Source: Roseateles terrae
GTDB taxonomy: Bacteria; Pseudomonadota; Gammaproteobacteria; Burkholderiales; Burkholderiaceae_C
Length of the DNA stretch: 64,000 nucleotides
Direction: 5' to 3'
Assembly: GCF_014192155.1 (NCBI RefSeq)
Contig: NZ_JACHXO010000008.1
Span: forward strand, 186,001 to 250,000
A program made the position numbers and the translations under genes. Of the stretch, positions 29,517-39,366 are shown piece after piece. Within the stretch, counting starts at the first letter, position 1. Every line of letters starts with the position of its first letter. The notes beneath the pieces are model-generated. The model saw only the letters and a list, made by a program, of their open reading frames with translations. It searched no databases and was not told the origin of the DNA.

Positions 29517-32203
29517 TCCTTCGCGTCAGGTTCGGAAGTGGGGCCGGTGGCGACATTGCCATCGGTCGAGGAAGTCGGTTGGGTCGGGTCGGCGCCTTCG
29601 ACACCGTCGCCGGCGTTTTCAACGGCGTCGTTCTCCACGATGCGCTGCAGGCCGGAGAGCTTGGCGCCTTCGTCCAGTGCGATCAGGGTCACGCCCTGCG
29701 TGGCGCGGCCCAGTTCCCGGATCTCCGCCACACGGGTGCGCACCAGCACGCCGGTGTCGGTGATCAGCATGATCTCATCTTCGGGTCGCACCAGCGTCGC
29801 GGCCACCACGCGGCCATTGCGCTCGCTCTGCTGGATCGCAATCATGCCCTTGGTGCCACGGCCGTGGCGGGTGTATTCGGCGATGTTGGTGCGCTTGCCG
29901 TAACCGTTTTCGGTCGCGGTCAGCACGCTCTGGCTTTCGTCTTCGGCCACCAGCATGGCGATCAGGCGCTGATCGGGTTCCAGCATCATGCCGCGCACGC
30001 CGCGGGCCTGACGGCCCATCGGACGCACGTCGTCTTCATCGAAGCGCACGGCCTTGCCGCCGTCGGAGAACAGCATCACGTCATGCTGACCGTCGGTGAG
30101 GGCGGCGCCGATGAGGTAGTCCCCGTCGTCCAGGTCGACCGCAATGATGCCGGCCTTGCGCGGGTTGCTGAAGTCCTTCAGCGACGTCTTCTTCACCGTG
30201 CCCAGGGCGGTGGCGAAGAAGATGAAGTGGTCTTCGGGGAAGGTGCGGAATTCACCGGTCAGCGGCAGGATGACGTTGATCTTCTCTTCCGGCTGCAGCG
30301 GGAACATGTTGACGATGGGCTTGCCGCGCGAATTGCGCGAGCCCTGCGGCACTTCCCAGACCTTCAGCCAGTACACCCGGCCCCGGTTGCTGAAGCACAG
30401 CATCCAGTCGTGGGTGTTGGCGATGAAGAGCTGGTCGATCCAGTCGTCTTCCTTCGTGGCGGTGGCCTGCTTGCCGCGGCCGCCACGGCGCTGCGCGCGG
30501 TATTCACTCAGCGCCTGGCTCTTGATGTAGCCGGTGTGCGAGAGCGTCACCACCATGTCGGTGGGGGTGATCAGGTCTTCGGTGCCCAGTTCCTGGGCGT
30601 TGTGCTCGATCACGCTGCGGCGGGCGCCCAGCTTGGTCTGGCCGAATTCCTGACGCACCGCGACCAGCTCGTCGCTGATGATGGTGGTCACGCGGGCCGG
30701 CGTGGCCAGGATGTCCAGCAGGTCGGCGATCTGGGCCATGACGTCGCGGTATTCGCCGACGATCTTGTCCTGCTCCAGGCCGGTCAGGCGCTGCAGACGC
30801 ATCTGCAGGATTTCGCCTGCCTGGTCGTCGGAGAGGCGGTAGAGGCCGTCCGACTGCATGCCGTATTGCAGCGGCAGGCCTTCCGGACGGTAGGCGTTGG
30901 AGCCGCCGGCGGTGTCCCCGGCGGCGCGGGTGAGCATCTCGCGCACCAGCGACGAGTCCCAGGAGCGCGCCATCAGCTCGGTCTTGGCCACCGGCGGGGT
31001 GGGGGACTCGCGGATGATGCGGATGAACTCGTCGATGTTGGCCAGGGCGACGGCCAGGCCTTCGAGCACGTGACCCCGCTCGCGGGCCTTGCGCAGTTCG
31101 AAGATGGTGCGGCGGGTGACGACTTCGCGGCGGTGCTCCAGGAAGACCGTGATCAGGTCCTTCAGGTTGCACAGCTTGGGCTGGCCGTCGATCAGCGCCA
31201 CCATGTTGATGCCGAAACTGTCCTGCAGCTGCGTCTGCTTGTACAGGTTGTTCAGCACCACTTCGGGCACTTCACCGCGCTTGAGTTCGATCACCACCCG
31301 CATGCCGGACTTGTCCGACTCGTCCTGGATGTGGCTGATGCCTTCGATCTTCTTTTCCTGGACCAGCTCGGCGACGCGCTCCAGCAGCGTCTTCTTGTTC
31401 ACTTGATACGGGATCTCGTCAACGATGATCGCCTGGCGCTGGCCGCGGTCGATGTCCTCGAAGTGGACCTTCGCCCGCATCACCACCTTGCCGCGGCCGG
31501 TGCGATAGCCTTCCCGCACGCCGCTCAGGCCGTAGATGATGCCGGCGGTGGGGAAGTCAGGCGCGGGGATGATCTCCATCAATTCTTCGATGGAGCATTC
31601 CGGGTTTTTCAGCGCATGCAGGCAGGCGTCCACCACCTCATTGAGGTTGTGCGGCGGAATATTGGTGGCCATGCCCACCGCAATACCCGACGAACCGTTG
31701 ACCAGCAGGTTGGGCAACCGGTTGGGCAAAACCAGCGGTTCCTTTTCGCTGCCGTCGTAGTTGGGGCCGTAATCGACAGTTTCCTTGTCGATATCGGCCA
31801 GCATTTCGTGGGCGATTTTGGACAGGCGGATTTCGGTGTAACGCATGGCGGCGGCGTTGTCGCCGTCCACCGAGCCGAAATTGCCCTGACCGTCCACCAG
31901 CATGTGGCGCAGGGAGAAATCCTGAGCCAGACGAACGATGGTGTCATACACCGCGCTGTCACCGTGCGGGTGGTATTTACCAATCACGTCGCCCACGATA
32001 CGGGCTGACTTCTTATAGGGACGGTTCCAGTCGTTGTTGAGCTCGTGCATCGCGAAGAGCACGCGCCGATGCACTGGCTTGAGGCCGTCACGCGCGTCGG
32101 GGAGGGCGCGTCCCACGATCACGCTCATCGCGTAATCGAGGTAGGAGCGGCGCATCTCCTCTTCGAGGCTGATCGGCAGGGTTTCCTTGGCGAACTGGGT
32201 CAT
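29513..32203 (-). CDS. gyrA: DNA gyrase subunit A
   Basis: 896 residues from the ATG at 32203. The breakage-reunion domain contains the catalytic Tyr122 in [11 protein letters not shown]. The quinolone-resistance region reads [11 protein letters not shown] with Ser83 and Asp87 (same numbering as E. coli), the susceptible wild type. The C-terminal beta-pinwheel contains the GyrA box QRRGGRGKQ. The C-terminus is acidic and Pro/Thr-rich. It introduces negative supercoils together with GyrB. It heads the DUF2059-serC-pheA run. Confidence 0.98.
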   Translation of the reverse strand: MTQFAKETLPISLEEEMRRSYLDYAMSVIVGRALPDARDGLKPVHRRVLFAMHELNNDWNRPYKKSARIVGDVIGKYHPHGDSAVYDTIVRLAQDFSLRHMLVDGQGNFGSVDGDNAAAMRYTEIRLSKIAHEMLADIDKETVDYGPNYDGSEKEPLVLPNRLPNLLVNGSSGIAVGMATNIPPHNLNEVVDACLHALKNPECSIEELMEIIPAPDFPTAGIIYGLSGVREGYRTGRGKVVMRAKVHFEDIDRGQRQAIIVDEIPYQVNKKTLLERVAELVQEKKIEGISHIQDESDKSGMRVVIELKRGEVPEVVLNNLYKQTQLQDSFGINMVALIDGQPKLCNLKDLITVFLEHRREVVTRRTIFELRKARERGHVLEGLAVALANIDEFIRIIRESPTPPVAKTELMARSWDSSLVREMLTRAAGDTAGGSNAYRPEGLPLQYGMQSDGLYRLSDDQAGEILQMRLQRLTGLEQDKIVGEYRDVMAQIADLLDILATPARVTTIISDELVAVRQEFGQTKLGARRSVIEHNAQELGTEDLITPTDMVVTLSHTGYIKSQALSEYRAQRRGGRGKQATATKEDDWIDQLFIANTHDWMLCFSNRGRVYWLKVWEVPQGSRNSRGKPIVNMFPLQPEEKINVILPLTGEFRTFPEDHFIFFATALGTVKKTSLKDFSNPRKAGIIAVDLDDGDYLIGAALTDGQHDVMLFSDGGKAVRFDEDDVRPMGRQARGVRGMMLEPDQRLIAMLVAEDESQSVLTATENGYGKRTNIAEYTRHGRGTKGMIAIQQSERNGRVVAATLVRPEDEIMLITDTGVLVRTRVAEIRELGRATQGVTLIALDEGAKLSGLQRIVENDAVENAGDGVEGADPTQPTSSTDGNVATGPTSEPDAKE

Positions 32204-32488
32204 GCGCGGCAGGCCGCGCGCGTGCGAGCGCCGGCCTCTGGATTGAGCAGAAGAGAGACATTCTAAATGCCCGCGCTTGTCGTACCTGCGCAACAGCTTT
32301 GCGCCCGAGGGCGGTGCACCCGGCGAGAATGAAATCGACCTGTTGCCCTATGGCACAATCGGTCGGTCCCTAGGAGAAACCCTCGGTCTTGTGCAGTAGT
32401 ACGCGCGGTCCCTGGTTGCTCTTGAGGTTTTTAGTTCCGACATTGGACATTTCGCAGGGCAACTGCGGCTTTCCTTGAGAGGAGAATC
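32204..32488. other. divergent gyrA / OmpA-protein promoter region
   Basis: 285 bases between divergent genes. It should hold the gyrA promoter and a long leader for the OmpA-like gene. I could not fix convincing -35/-10 boxes. The only clear element is the ribosome site GAGAGGAGAATC before the ATG at 32489. Confidence 0.5.
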
Positions 32489-33142
32489 ATGAAGAAACTG
32501 AACCGCGTGGCGTCGCTCTTCGCTGTCGCTGCTTTGGCCACCTCCGGTGCAATGGCCCAGACCGTGGACAACTGGCGTGCAACAGACGGCACCGTTTGGA
32601 AGAACGGCACGAACGAGCTGTGCTGGCGCGATGCCTTTTGGACCCCGGCCACGGCCGCCAAGGAATGCGACGGCGCGCTGAAGCCTGCCGTGGCGCCTGC
32701 TGTGGCACCGGCTCCCGCTCCGGCTCCGGCTGCTGCCCCGACCCCGGCTCCGGCCCCGATCGTGGTCCCGCCGAAGCCCACCAGCGAAAAGGTCACCTAC
32801 GCTGCTGACGCCTTCTTCGACTTCGACAAGTCGGTCCTGAAGCCGGATGCCAAGACCGCTCTGGACGACCTGGTCGGCAAGACCGGCGACATCAACCTCG
32901 AAGTGATCATTGCCGTCGGCCACACCGACAGCGTTGGTTCCGACGAGTACAACCAGAAGCTGTCGGTTCGCCGCGCTGAAGCCGTCAAGGCCTATCTGGT
33001 GAGCAAGGGTCTGGAAAAGAACCGCGTGTACACCGAAGGCAAGGGCGAGAAGCAGCCTGTGGCTGACAACGCCACCGCCGAAGGCCGCGCCAAGAACCGC
33101 CGCGTCGAAATCGAAGTGGTCGGTACCCGCGCCGTCAAGTAA
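32489..33142 (+). CDS. OmpA-family outer membrane protein
   Basis: 217 residues. The signal peptide ends GAMA-QT near residue 24. A short domain with two Cys (ELCWRDAFWTPATAAKECDG) is followed by an Ala/Pro linker of about 28 residues. The OmpA C-terminal peptidoglycan-binding domain has FFDFDKSVLKPDAKTALDDL and VGHTDSVGSDEYNQKLSVRR. There is no eight-strand barrel, so this is the short form common in Burkholderiales. It probably tethers the outer membrane to peptidoglycan. A strong ribosome site and a terminator suggest high expression as a single gene. Confidence 0.92.
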   Translation: MKKLNRVASLFAVAALATSGAMAQTVDNWRATDGTVWKNGTNELCWRDAFWTPATAAKECDGALKPAVAPAVAPAPAPAPAAAPTPAPAPIVVPPKPTSEKVTYAADAFFDFDKSVLKPDAKTALDDLVGKTGDINLEVIIAVGHTDSVGSDEYNQKLSVRRAEAVKAYLVSKGLEKNRVYTEGKGEKQPVADNATAEGRAKNRRVEIEVVGTRAVK

Positions 33143-33157
33143 TCGTGCCTCACGCAT

Positions 33158-33226
33158 CGGGCTGACAACAGCCCGTTGCTGAAACGATCAGAACCCCGCA
33201 TGCCGAAAGGCCTGCGGGGTTTTTTC
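33158..33226 (+). terminator. double hairpin and intrinsic terminator after the OmpA-like gene
   Basis: A first hairpin CGGGCTG/CAGCCCG lies at 33158-33175. A second stem AACCCCGCA/TGCGGGGTT at 33192-33221 is followed by a run of T, a textbook rho-independent terminator about 50 bases past the stop. Confidence 0.85.
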
Positions 33227-33246
33227 TTCGTCTACCATTGCGCTCC

Positions 33247-33948
33247 ATGGCCAACGTCGATGCAAACGAACTCGCGAAATTCAGCGAGCTGGCCCACCGC
33301 TGGTGGGATACCGAAAGTGAATTCAAACCCCTGCACCGGATCAATCCGCTGCGATTGAACTGGATCGATGGCTACAGCCCATTGGCCGGCAAACGCGTGC
33401 TGGATGTGGGATGCGGGGGCGGCATCCTGGCAGATGCGATGGCCCGCAAGGGCGCGAATGTGCTGGGCATCGACCTGGCGGTGAAGTCCCTGCGGGTGGC
33501 CGAACTGCACGCCATGGAGGCGGGCACCGAGAACGTCGCGTATCAGGAGATCGCGGTGGAAGATCTCGCGGCGCAGCGCCCGGGTGAATTCGACGTGGTC
33601 ACCTGCATGGAAATGCTGGAGCACGTGCCGGATCCCGCGTCGGTCGTCACGGCGCTGGGGCGTCTGGTGAAGCCTGGCGGCTGGGTGTTTCTCTCCACGC
33701 TGAACCGCAACGCCAAGTCATTTCTGATGGCGATCGTCGGCGCGGAATATGTGCTGCGCCTGCTGCCCGCCGGCACCCATGAATATGGCCGCTTCATCAA
33801 GCCTTCGGAGCTGGGGCAGATGTGCCGCGATGCCGGACTGGAACCGCAAGGCGCCAAGGGGTTGACCTTCAATCCGCTGACGCAGCGCTACAAGCTGGGC
33901 AGCGACACGGATGTGAACTACCTGCTGGCCTGCCGTCGGCCGGGTTGA
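33247..33948 (+). CDS. ubiG: ubiquinone biosynthesis O-methyltransferase
   Basis: 233 residues from the ATG at 33247. [20 protein letters not shown] followed by [10 protein letters not shown] is the UbiG signature, and [19 protein letters not shown] is SAM motif [17 protein letters not shown] and [15 protein letters not shown] continue the class I methyltransferase fold. It methylates both O-positions in ubiquinone synthesis. It is followed by gph, a pairing frequent in beta- and gamma-proteobacteria. Confidence 0.96.
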   Translation: MANVDANELAKFSELAHRWWDTESEFKPLHRINPLRLNWIDGYSPLAGKRVLDVGCGGGILADAMARKGANVLGIDLAVKSLRVAELHAMEAGTENVAYQEIAVEDLAAQRPGEFDVVTCMEMLEHVPDPASVVTALGRLVKPGGWVFLSTLNRNAKSFLMAIVGAEYVLRLLPAGTHEYGRFIKPSELGQMCRDAGLEPQGAKGLTFNPLTQRYKLGSDTDVNYLLACRRPG

Positions 33949-34073
33949 GGGTCGCACCTCGCGACCTTGGATGGGGGCCAGGTCATGCCGGCCTACGGAT
34001 TGAAGGGTTATTCGCCTGTCCCCTGTCGAGGGGGCGGTGCGCTGGAGTGCATGTGTTGAGCGGAAAGGAAGCG

Positions 34074-34742
34074 GTGAGGTCGGTGCGCGCGGTGCTGTTT
34101 GATCTGGACGGCACGCTGGTGGACAGTGCGCCTGACCTCGCTGGCGCCACCAACGACATGCTCGCGGCGCGCGGGCTGCCCGAAGTGCCGTTCGAGCGGC
34201 TGCGTCCGATGGTGGGCGCGGGCGCCCGCGGCATGATGGGCGTGGCCTTTGGCGTGACGCCTCAGGACGAGGCCTTCCCGGCGCTACGCACCGAATTCTT
34301 TGATCGTTACGAGGCGCGGCTGCTGCAGGCCACGCATCCGTTCGACGGGGTGGCCGATCTGCTGACGGGTCTGTCGGCGGCGGGCCTTCGCTGGGGCATC
34401 GTCACCAACAAGATCGAGCGCTTTGCGCTGCCACTGGCGCGCGGCATGGGCTGGGAAGGTGTGGCGTCCGCCCTGATCGGAGGCGACACCACGGCGCACA
34501 GCAAACCGCATCCGGCACCGCTGCTGGAGGCTGCGAAGCGCAGCGGCGTCGAGCCCCATCACTGCATCTATGTCGGTGACGACGCGCGCGACATCCAGGC
34601 CGGCAAGGCGGCCGGCATGCCGACGGTGGCGGTCCGCTGGGGCTACCTGGGGCAGGGCGAGCCCATCGAGGCGTGGGGGGCGGATGTGATCTTCGACCGA
34701 CCCGCCGAGCTGCTGAACTGGCTGAGGATGCGCCGGGCCTGA
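34074..34742 (+). CDS. gph: phosphoglycolate phosphatase (HAD family)
   Basis: 222 residues. I use the GTG at 34074 because AAAGGAAG lies 5 nt upstream and the HAD motif then falls in the normal place (VRAVLFDLDGTLVDSAPDLA). Motif II is IVTNK, motif III Lys is in HSKPHPAPLLEAAKRS, and motif IV is YVGDDARDIQAGKAAG. It removes 2-phosphoglycolate made by DNA repair and oxidative metabolism. Earlier in-frame starts give a basic, unrelated N-terminus. Confidence 0.93.
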   Translation: MRSVRAVLFDLDGTLVDSAPDLAGATNDMLAARGLPEVPFERLRPMVGAGARGMMGVAFGVTPQDEAFPALRTEFFDRYEARLLQATHPFDGVADLLTGLSAAGLRWGIVTNKIERFALPLARGMGWEGVASALIGGDTTAHSKPHPAPLLEAAKRSGVEPHHCIYVGDDARDIQAGKAAGMPTVAVRWGYLGQGEPIEAWGADVIFDRPAELLNWLRMRRA

Positions 34743-34770
34743 GACACCGAGTCGCTCGGGGCCTGCTGGC

Positions 34771-34799
34771 CTGCAGGAGCCGGGGGGTGCGTGTATACT
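34771..34799 (+). promoter_or_regulatory. probable ssrA promoter
   Basis: A good -10 box TATACT at 34794-34799, with a weak -35 CTGCAG at 34771-34776 (17-nt spacing). Transcription would start about 34806, close to the mature tmRNA 5' end at 34817. Confidence 0.6.
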
Positions 34800-34816
34800 G
34801 GTGGCACGCTTTCATA

Positions 34817-35189
34817 GGGGGCGACCTGGTTTCGACGTGGGTTCTGATGCGTCGCAGGGCATGCCGAGGGCCAGTATCCTCGTAAATCCACCTGGAAACA
34901 AAGTAACTGCAAACGACTCACAGTTCGCAGCCGCAGCTTAATTGCAGCGGCCCTCTCAACGGTTGGCCTATGGGCCGGGTCTGAGCCGCAAGGCGAAGAT
35001 TGAGAGGTTAATTTCATAGGCTGGCTTGTGCCCGGGCACCTTGGGTATGAGCGAGATTTAGGGTGCTGGCTGGTGAGGTAGCGTGCTGCTGCGCGACCTG
35101 ACTGGCGAGATCCAAAACAGACAGCTACGCATGTAGAACTGTACGTGGACGGCTTGCGGACGGGGGTTCAATTCCCCCCGCCTCCACCA
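34817..35189 (+). ncRNA. ssrA: transfer-messenger RNA (tmRNA)
   Basis: One-piece tmRNA. The 5' end GGGGGCGACCTGGTTTCGAC pairs with the 3' acceptor strand CGCCTCC before ACCA, a 7-bp stem with one G-U pair. A T-arm-like GGGGGTTCAATTCCCCCC precedes the 3' CCA. The tag frame starts with resume codon GCA at 34909 and stops with TAA at 34939-34941, encoding ANDSQFAAAA. It rescues stalled ribosomes with SmpB and marks peptides for proteolysis. It is followed by a strong terminator. Confidence 0.97.
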
Positions 35190-35231
35190 ACTCTTCAATC
35201 AGTGAGTGCAATGACGCTCACTGGTCGATCG

Positions 35232-35268
35232 AAGGCCTGAATCTCAGCGATTCAGGCCTTTTTCTTTT
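35232..35268 (+). terminator. intrinsic terminator after ssrA
   Basis: AAGGCCTGAATC (35232-35243) and GATTCAGGCCTT (35249-35260) form a perfect 12-bp stem with a 5-nt loop and a T-rich tail. Confidence 0.9.
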
Positions 35269-35310
35269 CCAAGCCCTATCATCGGCACGCCTTTTGCCTT
35301 GCGTGCCCCC

Positions 35311-35988
35311 ATGGGTTCTGATCCCCGCCCTTATCGCCACTATTTCGCCTGCGAGCACTGCGACACGCTGTATCGCCGGCCGCATCTCTCCGGCCATGAG
35401 GTGGCGCGCTGTGAGGTCTGTGGCGCGGTGCTGCTGCGCGCGAACCGGCTGAGCCTGGATCAGTGGCTGGCGCTCACCGTGGCCGCCGCCATCACCTTCC
35501 TCATCGCCAACCTGCGCCCGGTCGTCCTGATCAATTTCCAGGGCGCCCACAACGAGGCCACCGTCTGGGGCGCGATCATCGCGCTGGCGCAGCGTCCCAC
35601 CGCGCCCATCGCCGTACCCATGGCGCTCACGCTCATCATCGTGCCGCTGTTGCAGATCAGCGCGCTGCTCTGGGTGCTCGGTCACGCGCGCGCCGGTCAG
35701 CGTCCTCCTGCGTTTGAACTGATGATGCGCCTGCTGGTGGGCCTGCGCCCCTGGAGCATGGTGGAGGTCTGCCTGCTGGGCATCCTGGTGTCGATGATCA
35801 AACTCTCCGACGTCGTCTCCGTGACGCTGGGCGCCGGCACCTGGGCCATGGGGGTGCTGACCATTCTGTTGGCGGTCATTGCGAGCCGGGACATGCATTG
35901 GCTGTGGGACCTGGTGGACGAGCCCGCACTCGCGCGTGAAGAAGGCCTGGCCGACGACGGCGCGGCCGCAGGAGGCCGCCTTGGCTGA
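35311..35988 (+). CDS. pqiA: paraquat-inducible protein A, first half
   Basis: 225-residue inner-membrane protein. An N-terminal zinc-ribbon-like pair is present (FACEHCDTLYRR and VARCEVCGAVLLR), then about four hydrophobic segments starting WLALTVAAAITFLIANLRPV. E. coli PqiA is one protein with two such modules; here each module is a separate gene. PqiA is the membrane partner of the PqiB tunnel that links inner and outer membrane for lipid movement. The ATG at 35311 is used, about 43 bases after the ssrA terminator. Confidence 0.9.
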   Translation: MGSDPRPYRHYFACEHCDTLYRRPHLSGHEVARCEVCGAVLLRANRLSLDQWLALTVAAAITFLIANLRPVVLINFQGAHNEATVWGAIIALAQRPTAPIAVPMALTLIIVPLLQISALLWVLGHARAGQRPPAFELMMRLLVGLRPWSMVEVCLLGILVSMIKLSDVVSVTLGAGTWAMGVLTILLAVIASRDMHWLWDLVDEPALAREEGLADDGAAAGGRLG

Positions 35989-36637
35989 GCCGCCGACCAC
36001 CCAGGTCCATCGCCCGCGCGCCCACGAGCTGGGCCTCATCGGCTGCCACAGCTGTGGGCAGGTCAGCACCCGCCGCGGCATGTTCGATTCGCAGGCCTGC
36101 CCCAGGTGCGGCGCGCCCATGCATCACCGCAAGCCCAACAGCATCATCCGCGCCTGGGCGCTGCTGATCGCCGCCCTGATCCTCTATGTGCCGGCCAACC
36201 TCTATCCGGTGATGTTCACCCAGATGCTGGGCCAGCGTTCCGAGAGCACCATCATGAACGGCGTGATCGAGTTCTGGCGCTCAGGCGCCTGGGACATTGC
36301 GCTCATCATCTTCATCGCCAGCGTTGCCGTGCCGTGCACCAAGTTCGTCGCCATGGCGGTGCTGCTCGTCACGACGCAGCGGCGCAGCACCTGGGCCCAG
36401 GCCGAGCGCAGCCGCCTCTACCGCTTCGTGGAGCTGATCGGTTATTGGTCGATGCTGGACGTCGTCGTCGTTGCCCTGGTGGCCGCGCTGGTCAAATTCC
36501 GCCAGCTCAGCGACATCGAGCCCCGCATCGGCATCCTCTTCTTCGGCATGGTCGTGATTCTGACCATGCTCTCCGCCATGAGCTTCGACCCTCGCCTGAT
36601 CTGGGACGCCGAGACAACGAATGAATCCTCCCGCTGA
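35981..36637 (+). CDS. pqiA: paraquat-inducible protein A, second half
   Basis: 218 residues, paralogous to the preceding gene. It has the zinc ribbon LIGCHSCGQVSTRRGMF...ACPRCGAPMHHR, then membrane segments beginning RAWALLIAALILYVPANLYP (VPANLYPVM is the PqiA hallmark). The best start is TTG at 35981 with AGGAGG exactly 5 nt upstream. It overlaps the first half by 8 nt and pqiB by 17 nt, so translation of the operon is tightly coupled. No ATG suits. Confidence 0.88.
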   Translation: MAEPPTTQVHRPRAHELGLIGCHSCGQVSTRRGMFDSQACPRCGAPMHHRKPNSIIRAWALLIAALILYVPANLYPVMFTQMLGQRSESTIMNGVIEFWRSGAWDIALIIFIASVAVPCTKFVAMAVLLVTTQRRSTWAQAERSRLYRFVELIGYWSMLDVVVVALVAALVKFRQLSDIEPRIGILFFGMVVILTMLSAMSFDPRLIWDAETTNESSR

Positions 36638-38453
36638 CGACCCCACACCGCCGCCTCCCCCGCAGCAGCCGCCGCGGCCGCAGCCGCCATCGGAGGCCTC
36701 TCCGGCGCGTGCATCAGGAACCCCGCCGGACGCTCCGGTGTCGCCCGGGCCCGACCCGCTGGACGTGCCCCGGGTGAGCACACCCGCGGTGCGGCGACGG
36801 CGTGGCGTCTCGCTGGTTTGGATCGTGCCGGCCGTGGCCGCCATCGTGGCCCTGTCCATCTTCGCGAGAAGCTGGAGCAATGAAGGTCCGGAGATTGTCA
36901 TCAGCTTCCAGACCGCCGCCGGCCTGGAGGCCGGCAAGACCCCGGTCAAATACAAGGACGTGACCGTCGGCAGCGTGCGCGACATCACGCTCAGCCCCGA
37001 CCGCACCCACGTGCTGGCCACCGTCAAGCTGACGCACAGCGCCGCCGGCCTGGCACGCACCGATTCGCGCTTCTGGGTGGTGCGGCCCCGCATCGGCGCG
37101 GGCGGTGTGTCTGGCGTGGACACCTTGCTCTCCGGCGCCTACATCGGCGTGGACACCGGCAAGTCCGAAGAACCTCAGCACGACTTCAAGGGGCTGGAAG
37201 AACCGCCCGCTGTCATCAACGGCATGCCGGGCAAAACCTTCATGCTGCGTGCGACCGACCTGGGCTCGCTGGACATCGGATCGCCCGTCTATTTCAGGCG
37301 CGTGCAGGTGGGCCGTGTGGCGACCTACAAGCTCAATGAGCGGGGCACCGGCGTCGATCTGCAGATCTTTGTGGACGCCCCGTACGACCGCTTCGTCAAC
37401 AGCAACACCCGGTTCTGGAACGCCAGCGGCCTGGACATCTCGCTGGGCGCCGACGGGTTGAAGCTCAATACGCAGTCGGTGGCGACCATCGTGGCCGGCG
37501 GCATTGCCTTCGCCACGCCGATGGACGATCCGAACCCGCTGAGCGCGGCGCGTACCACCTACATGCTGGCCAATGACGAGCAGACGGCGATGGCGCGGGC
37601 GGATGGTCCGCCTCAATATGCGCGATTCCGTTTCGATCAGTCCCTGCGGGGGCTGACGGTCGGCGCGCCGGTGGAGTTCCTGGGCCTGAACATCGGCCGC
37701 GTGACCGGCGTCACGCTGGATTTCGACCCGGTGCGCAAGCGCTTTCCTGCGGTTGTCAGTGCGGAGATCTTCCCGCACCGTCTGGACGCGGCCATGCAGC
37801 ATGTGCCGGTGAAGGAGGGTGATCCGGAATCGGTGACGATGCAGTTCGTGAAGAACCTCGTCGAGAACGGCCTGCGCGCCGAGGCCCGCACCAGCAACCT
37901 GCTGACCGGGCAGCGCTACATCTCGCTCGAGTTCTATCCCGGTCAGCCGAAGATGACGATGGCGCTGCAGAGCCCTCTGCAGATTCCGACCATCGACAAG
38001 AAGGTGGATCAGATTCCCGAGCAGGTGGTGCACATTCTCGACAAGATCGAGAAGCTGCCGATGGAGCAGGTGGCCAACAACCTGAACAACAGCCTGCTGG
38101 AGCTCAACGGCACCTTGGTCACTTTCCATCAGACGCTCAACCAAGTGAACGGCCAGGTGCTGCCCGAAGCGACCGCAACCTTCCAGCAGGCGCAGCGCAC
38201 CCTCAGTGCGGTCGGCGGCGCGGTGGGCGAAGACTCCCATCTGCAGCAGGACCTTTCCGCGACGCTGCGGGAGGTCGAGCGCTCGGCGCGGTCGCTGCGC
38301 AGTTTGACCGACATGCTGTCGCGCCATCCCGAATCGCTGATCCGCGGGCGTCCGGCGGATGGGCCTTTGCCGACATCCTCGATGTCTCCGGCCAGTGCGG
38401 CCGTCCCCGCACCGCAGCGTCCCGCCACAGCTCAGGAGGCCCGGCAGCCATGA
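36621..38453 (+). CDS. pqiB: PqiB, MCE-domain lipid transport protein
   Basis: 610 residues. A Pro-rich cytosolic start is followed by one membrane helix (VSLVWIVPAVAAIVALSIFA). Three MCE domains begin EIVISFQTAAGLEAGKTPVK, FMLRATDLGSLDIGSPVYFR and YARFRFDQSLRGLTVGAPVE. A long C-terminal helix (about 450-590) would form the periplasm-spanning needle. PqiB hexamers form a tunnel across the periplasm with PqiA and PqiC. It overlaps pqiC as ATGA. Confidence 0.94.
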   Translation: MNPPADDPTPPPPPQQPPRPQPPSEASPARASGTPPDAPVSPGPDPLDVPRVSTPAVRRRRGVSLVWIVPAVAAIVALSIFARSWSNEGPEIVISFQTAAGLEAGKTPVKYKDVTVGSVRDITLSPDRTHVLATVKLTHSAAGLARTDSRFWVVRPRIGAGGVSGVDTLLSGAYIGVDTGKSEEPQHDFKGLEEPPAVINGMPGKTFMLRATDLGSLDIGSPVYFRRVQVGRVATYKLNERGTGVDLQIFVDAPYDRFVNSNTRFWNASGLDISLGADGLKLNTQSVATIVAGGIAFATPMDDPNPLSAARTTYMLANDEQTAMARADGPPQYARFRFDQSLRGLTVGAPVEFLGLNIGRVTGVTLDFDPVRKRFPAVVSAEIFPHRLDAAMQHVPVKEGDPESVTMQFVKNLVENGLRAEARTSNLLTGQRYISLEFYPGQPKMTMALQSPLQIPTIDKKVDQIPEQVVHILDKIEKLPMEQVANNLNNSLLELNGTLVTFHQTLNQVNGQVLPEATATFQQAQRTLSAVGGAVGEDSHLQQDLSATLREVERSARSLRSLTDMLSRHPESLIRGRPADGPLPTSSMSPASAAVPAPQRPATAQEARQP

Positions 38454-39256
38454 CCGCTTTGTTCAATGCTTTGGGACGACGCGAGAAGCGCGCGGTGCTG
38501 ATGGGCGCCCTCGGCGCCGCATCGCTGCTGACGGCGTGCGGCTCGCCCCCCGTGACGTCCTACTACACGCTGACGCCGCCGCCGAAGCCGCTCAATGAAC
38601 CCGGGATCACAGGCTCCGGCGTGAGTGGCACGACGACGGCGAGCCCCGCCACGAGGCCTGCCACGGCAAGCACGGCAGGCACGGCAAGCACCGCAAGCAC
38701 GGCCGGCGTGGCGCCCTCCAATGCGACAGGCTCAGCGTCTGCCGCGTCTGCCGCGTCTGCCGGCCCTGCTGGCCCTGCTGGCCCAGCCTGGTGGATCGAC
38801 GTGATGCCGGTCGGCCTTCCGGAATCGCTGGACCAGCCGCAGCTCGTCATCCGCAAGAGCGACAGCGCAGTGGTGGTGCTGGAGCAGGCGCGCTGGTCGT
38901 CGCCGCTGAGTCAGGAACTGCGGGGGGCTTTGTCCGCGCAGTTGTCCCGCCGGCTCGGCACCCAGGACGTGAATGGACTGAGCGCGCCCGCTGGCCGAGA
39001 TGTGCTGCGCATCAAGGTGCAGATACGCCGGTTTGAAGCGTGGCCCGGCGAGCAGGTGCATCTGGCGGCGGACTGGACCATCGTGCAGTCCACCCACCAG
39101 GAGCGCCGCGTCAGCTGCCACACCGAGCTCAGTCAGCCGGCGGGCGCCGATGTCGGCGCGGTGGTGCAGGCGCAGCAGCGTCTGGTGGCGTCCCTGAGTG
39201 ATGCAGTGGCCGCGGTGGCGGCACGCTGGCCGCAGGCAAGCTGCAGCGCGGGGTGA
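38450..39256 (+). CDS. pqiC: PqiC, ABC-type transport auxiliary lipoprotein
   Basis: 268 residues. A lipoprotein signal ends SLLTAC near residue 27, then PPVTSYYTLTPPP, the PqiC/DUF330 opening. An insert of about 60 residues rich in Ala, Thr, Ser and Gly (TASTAGTASTASTAG type) separates the lipid anchor from the folded domain (WWIDVMPVGLPESLDQPQLV onward). PqiC sits at the outer membrane and receives the PqiB needle. The long flexible insert is unusual and may lengthen the tether. Confidence 0.88.
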   Translation: MTALFNALGRREKRAVLMGALGAASLLTACGSPPVTSYYTLTPPPKPLNEPGITGSGVSGTTTASPATRPATASTAGTASTASTAGVAPSNATGSASAASAASAGPAGPAGPAWWIDVMPVGLPESLDQPQLVIRKSDSAVVVLEQARWSSPLSQELRGALSAQLSRRLGTQDVNGLSAPAGRDVLRIKVQIRRFEAWPGEQVHLAADWTIVQSTHQERRVSCHTELSQPAGADVGAVVQAQQRLVASLSDAVAAVAARWPQASCSAG

Positions 39257-39366
39257 GCAGTGACCCAGCGCCTTGAAGCGCCGGGCCTGCTGCTCTCCGG
39301 AATGCCCCACTGCACCGCCGCACCAAAACCCATGGACCTGCGGTACTGCGGCACTCGCCCGCTGCC

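Noticed and set aside
29579-32008. An 809-codon open frame antisense to gyrA
   Set aside because: GyrA is unmistakable on the minus strand, and the antisense peptide shows no domain.
34743-35310. tRNA genes near the tmRNA
   Set aside because: The only tRNA-like structure is the acceptor and T arm of the tmRNA itself. No separate cloverleaf was found.
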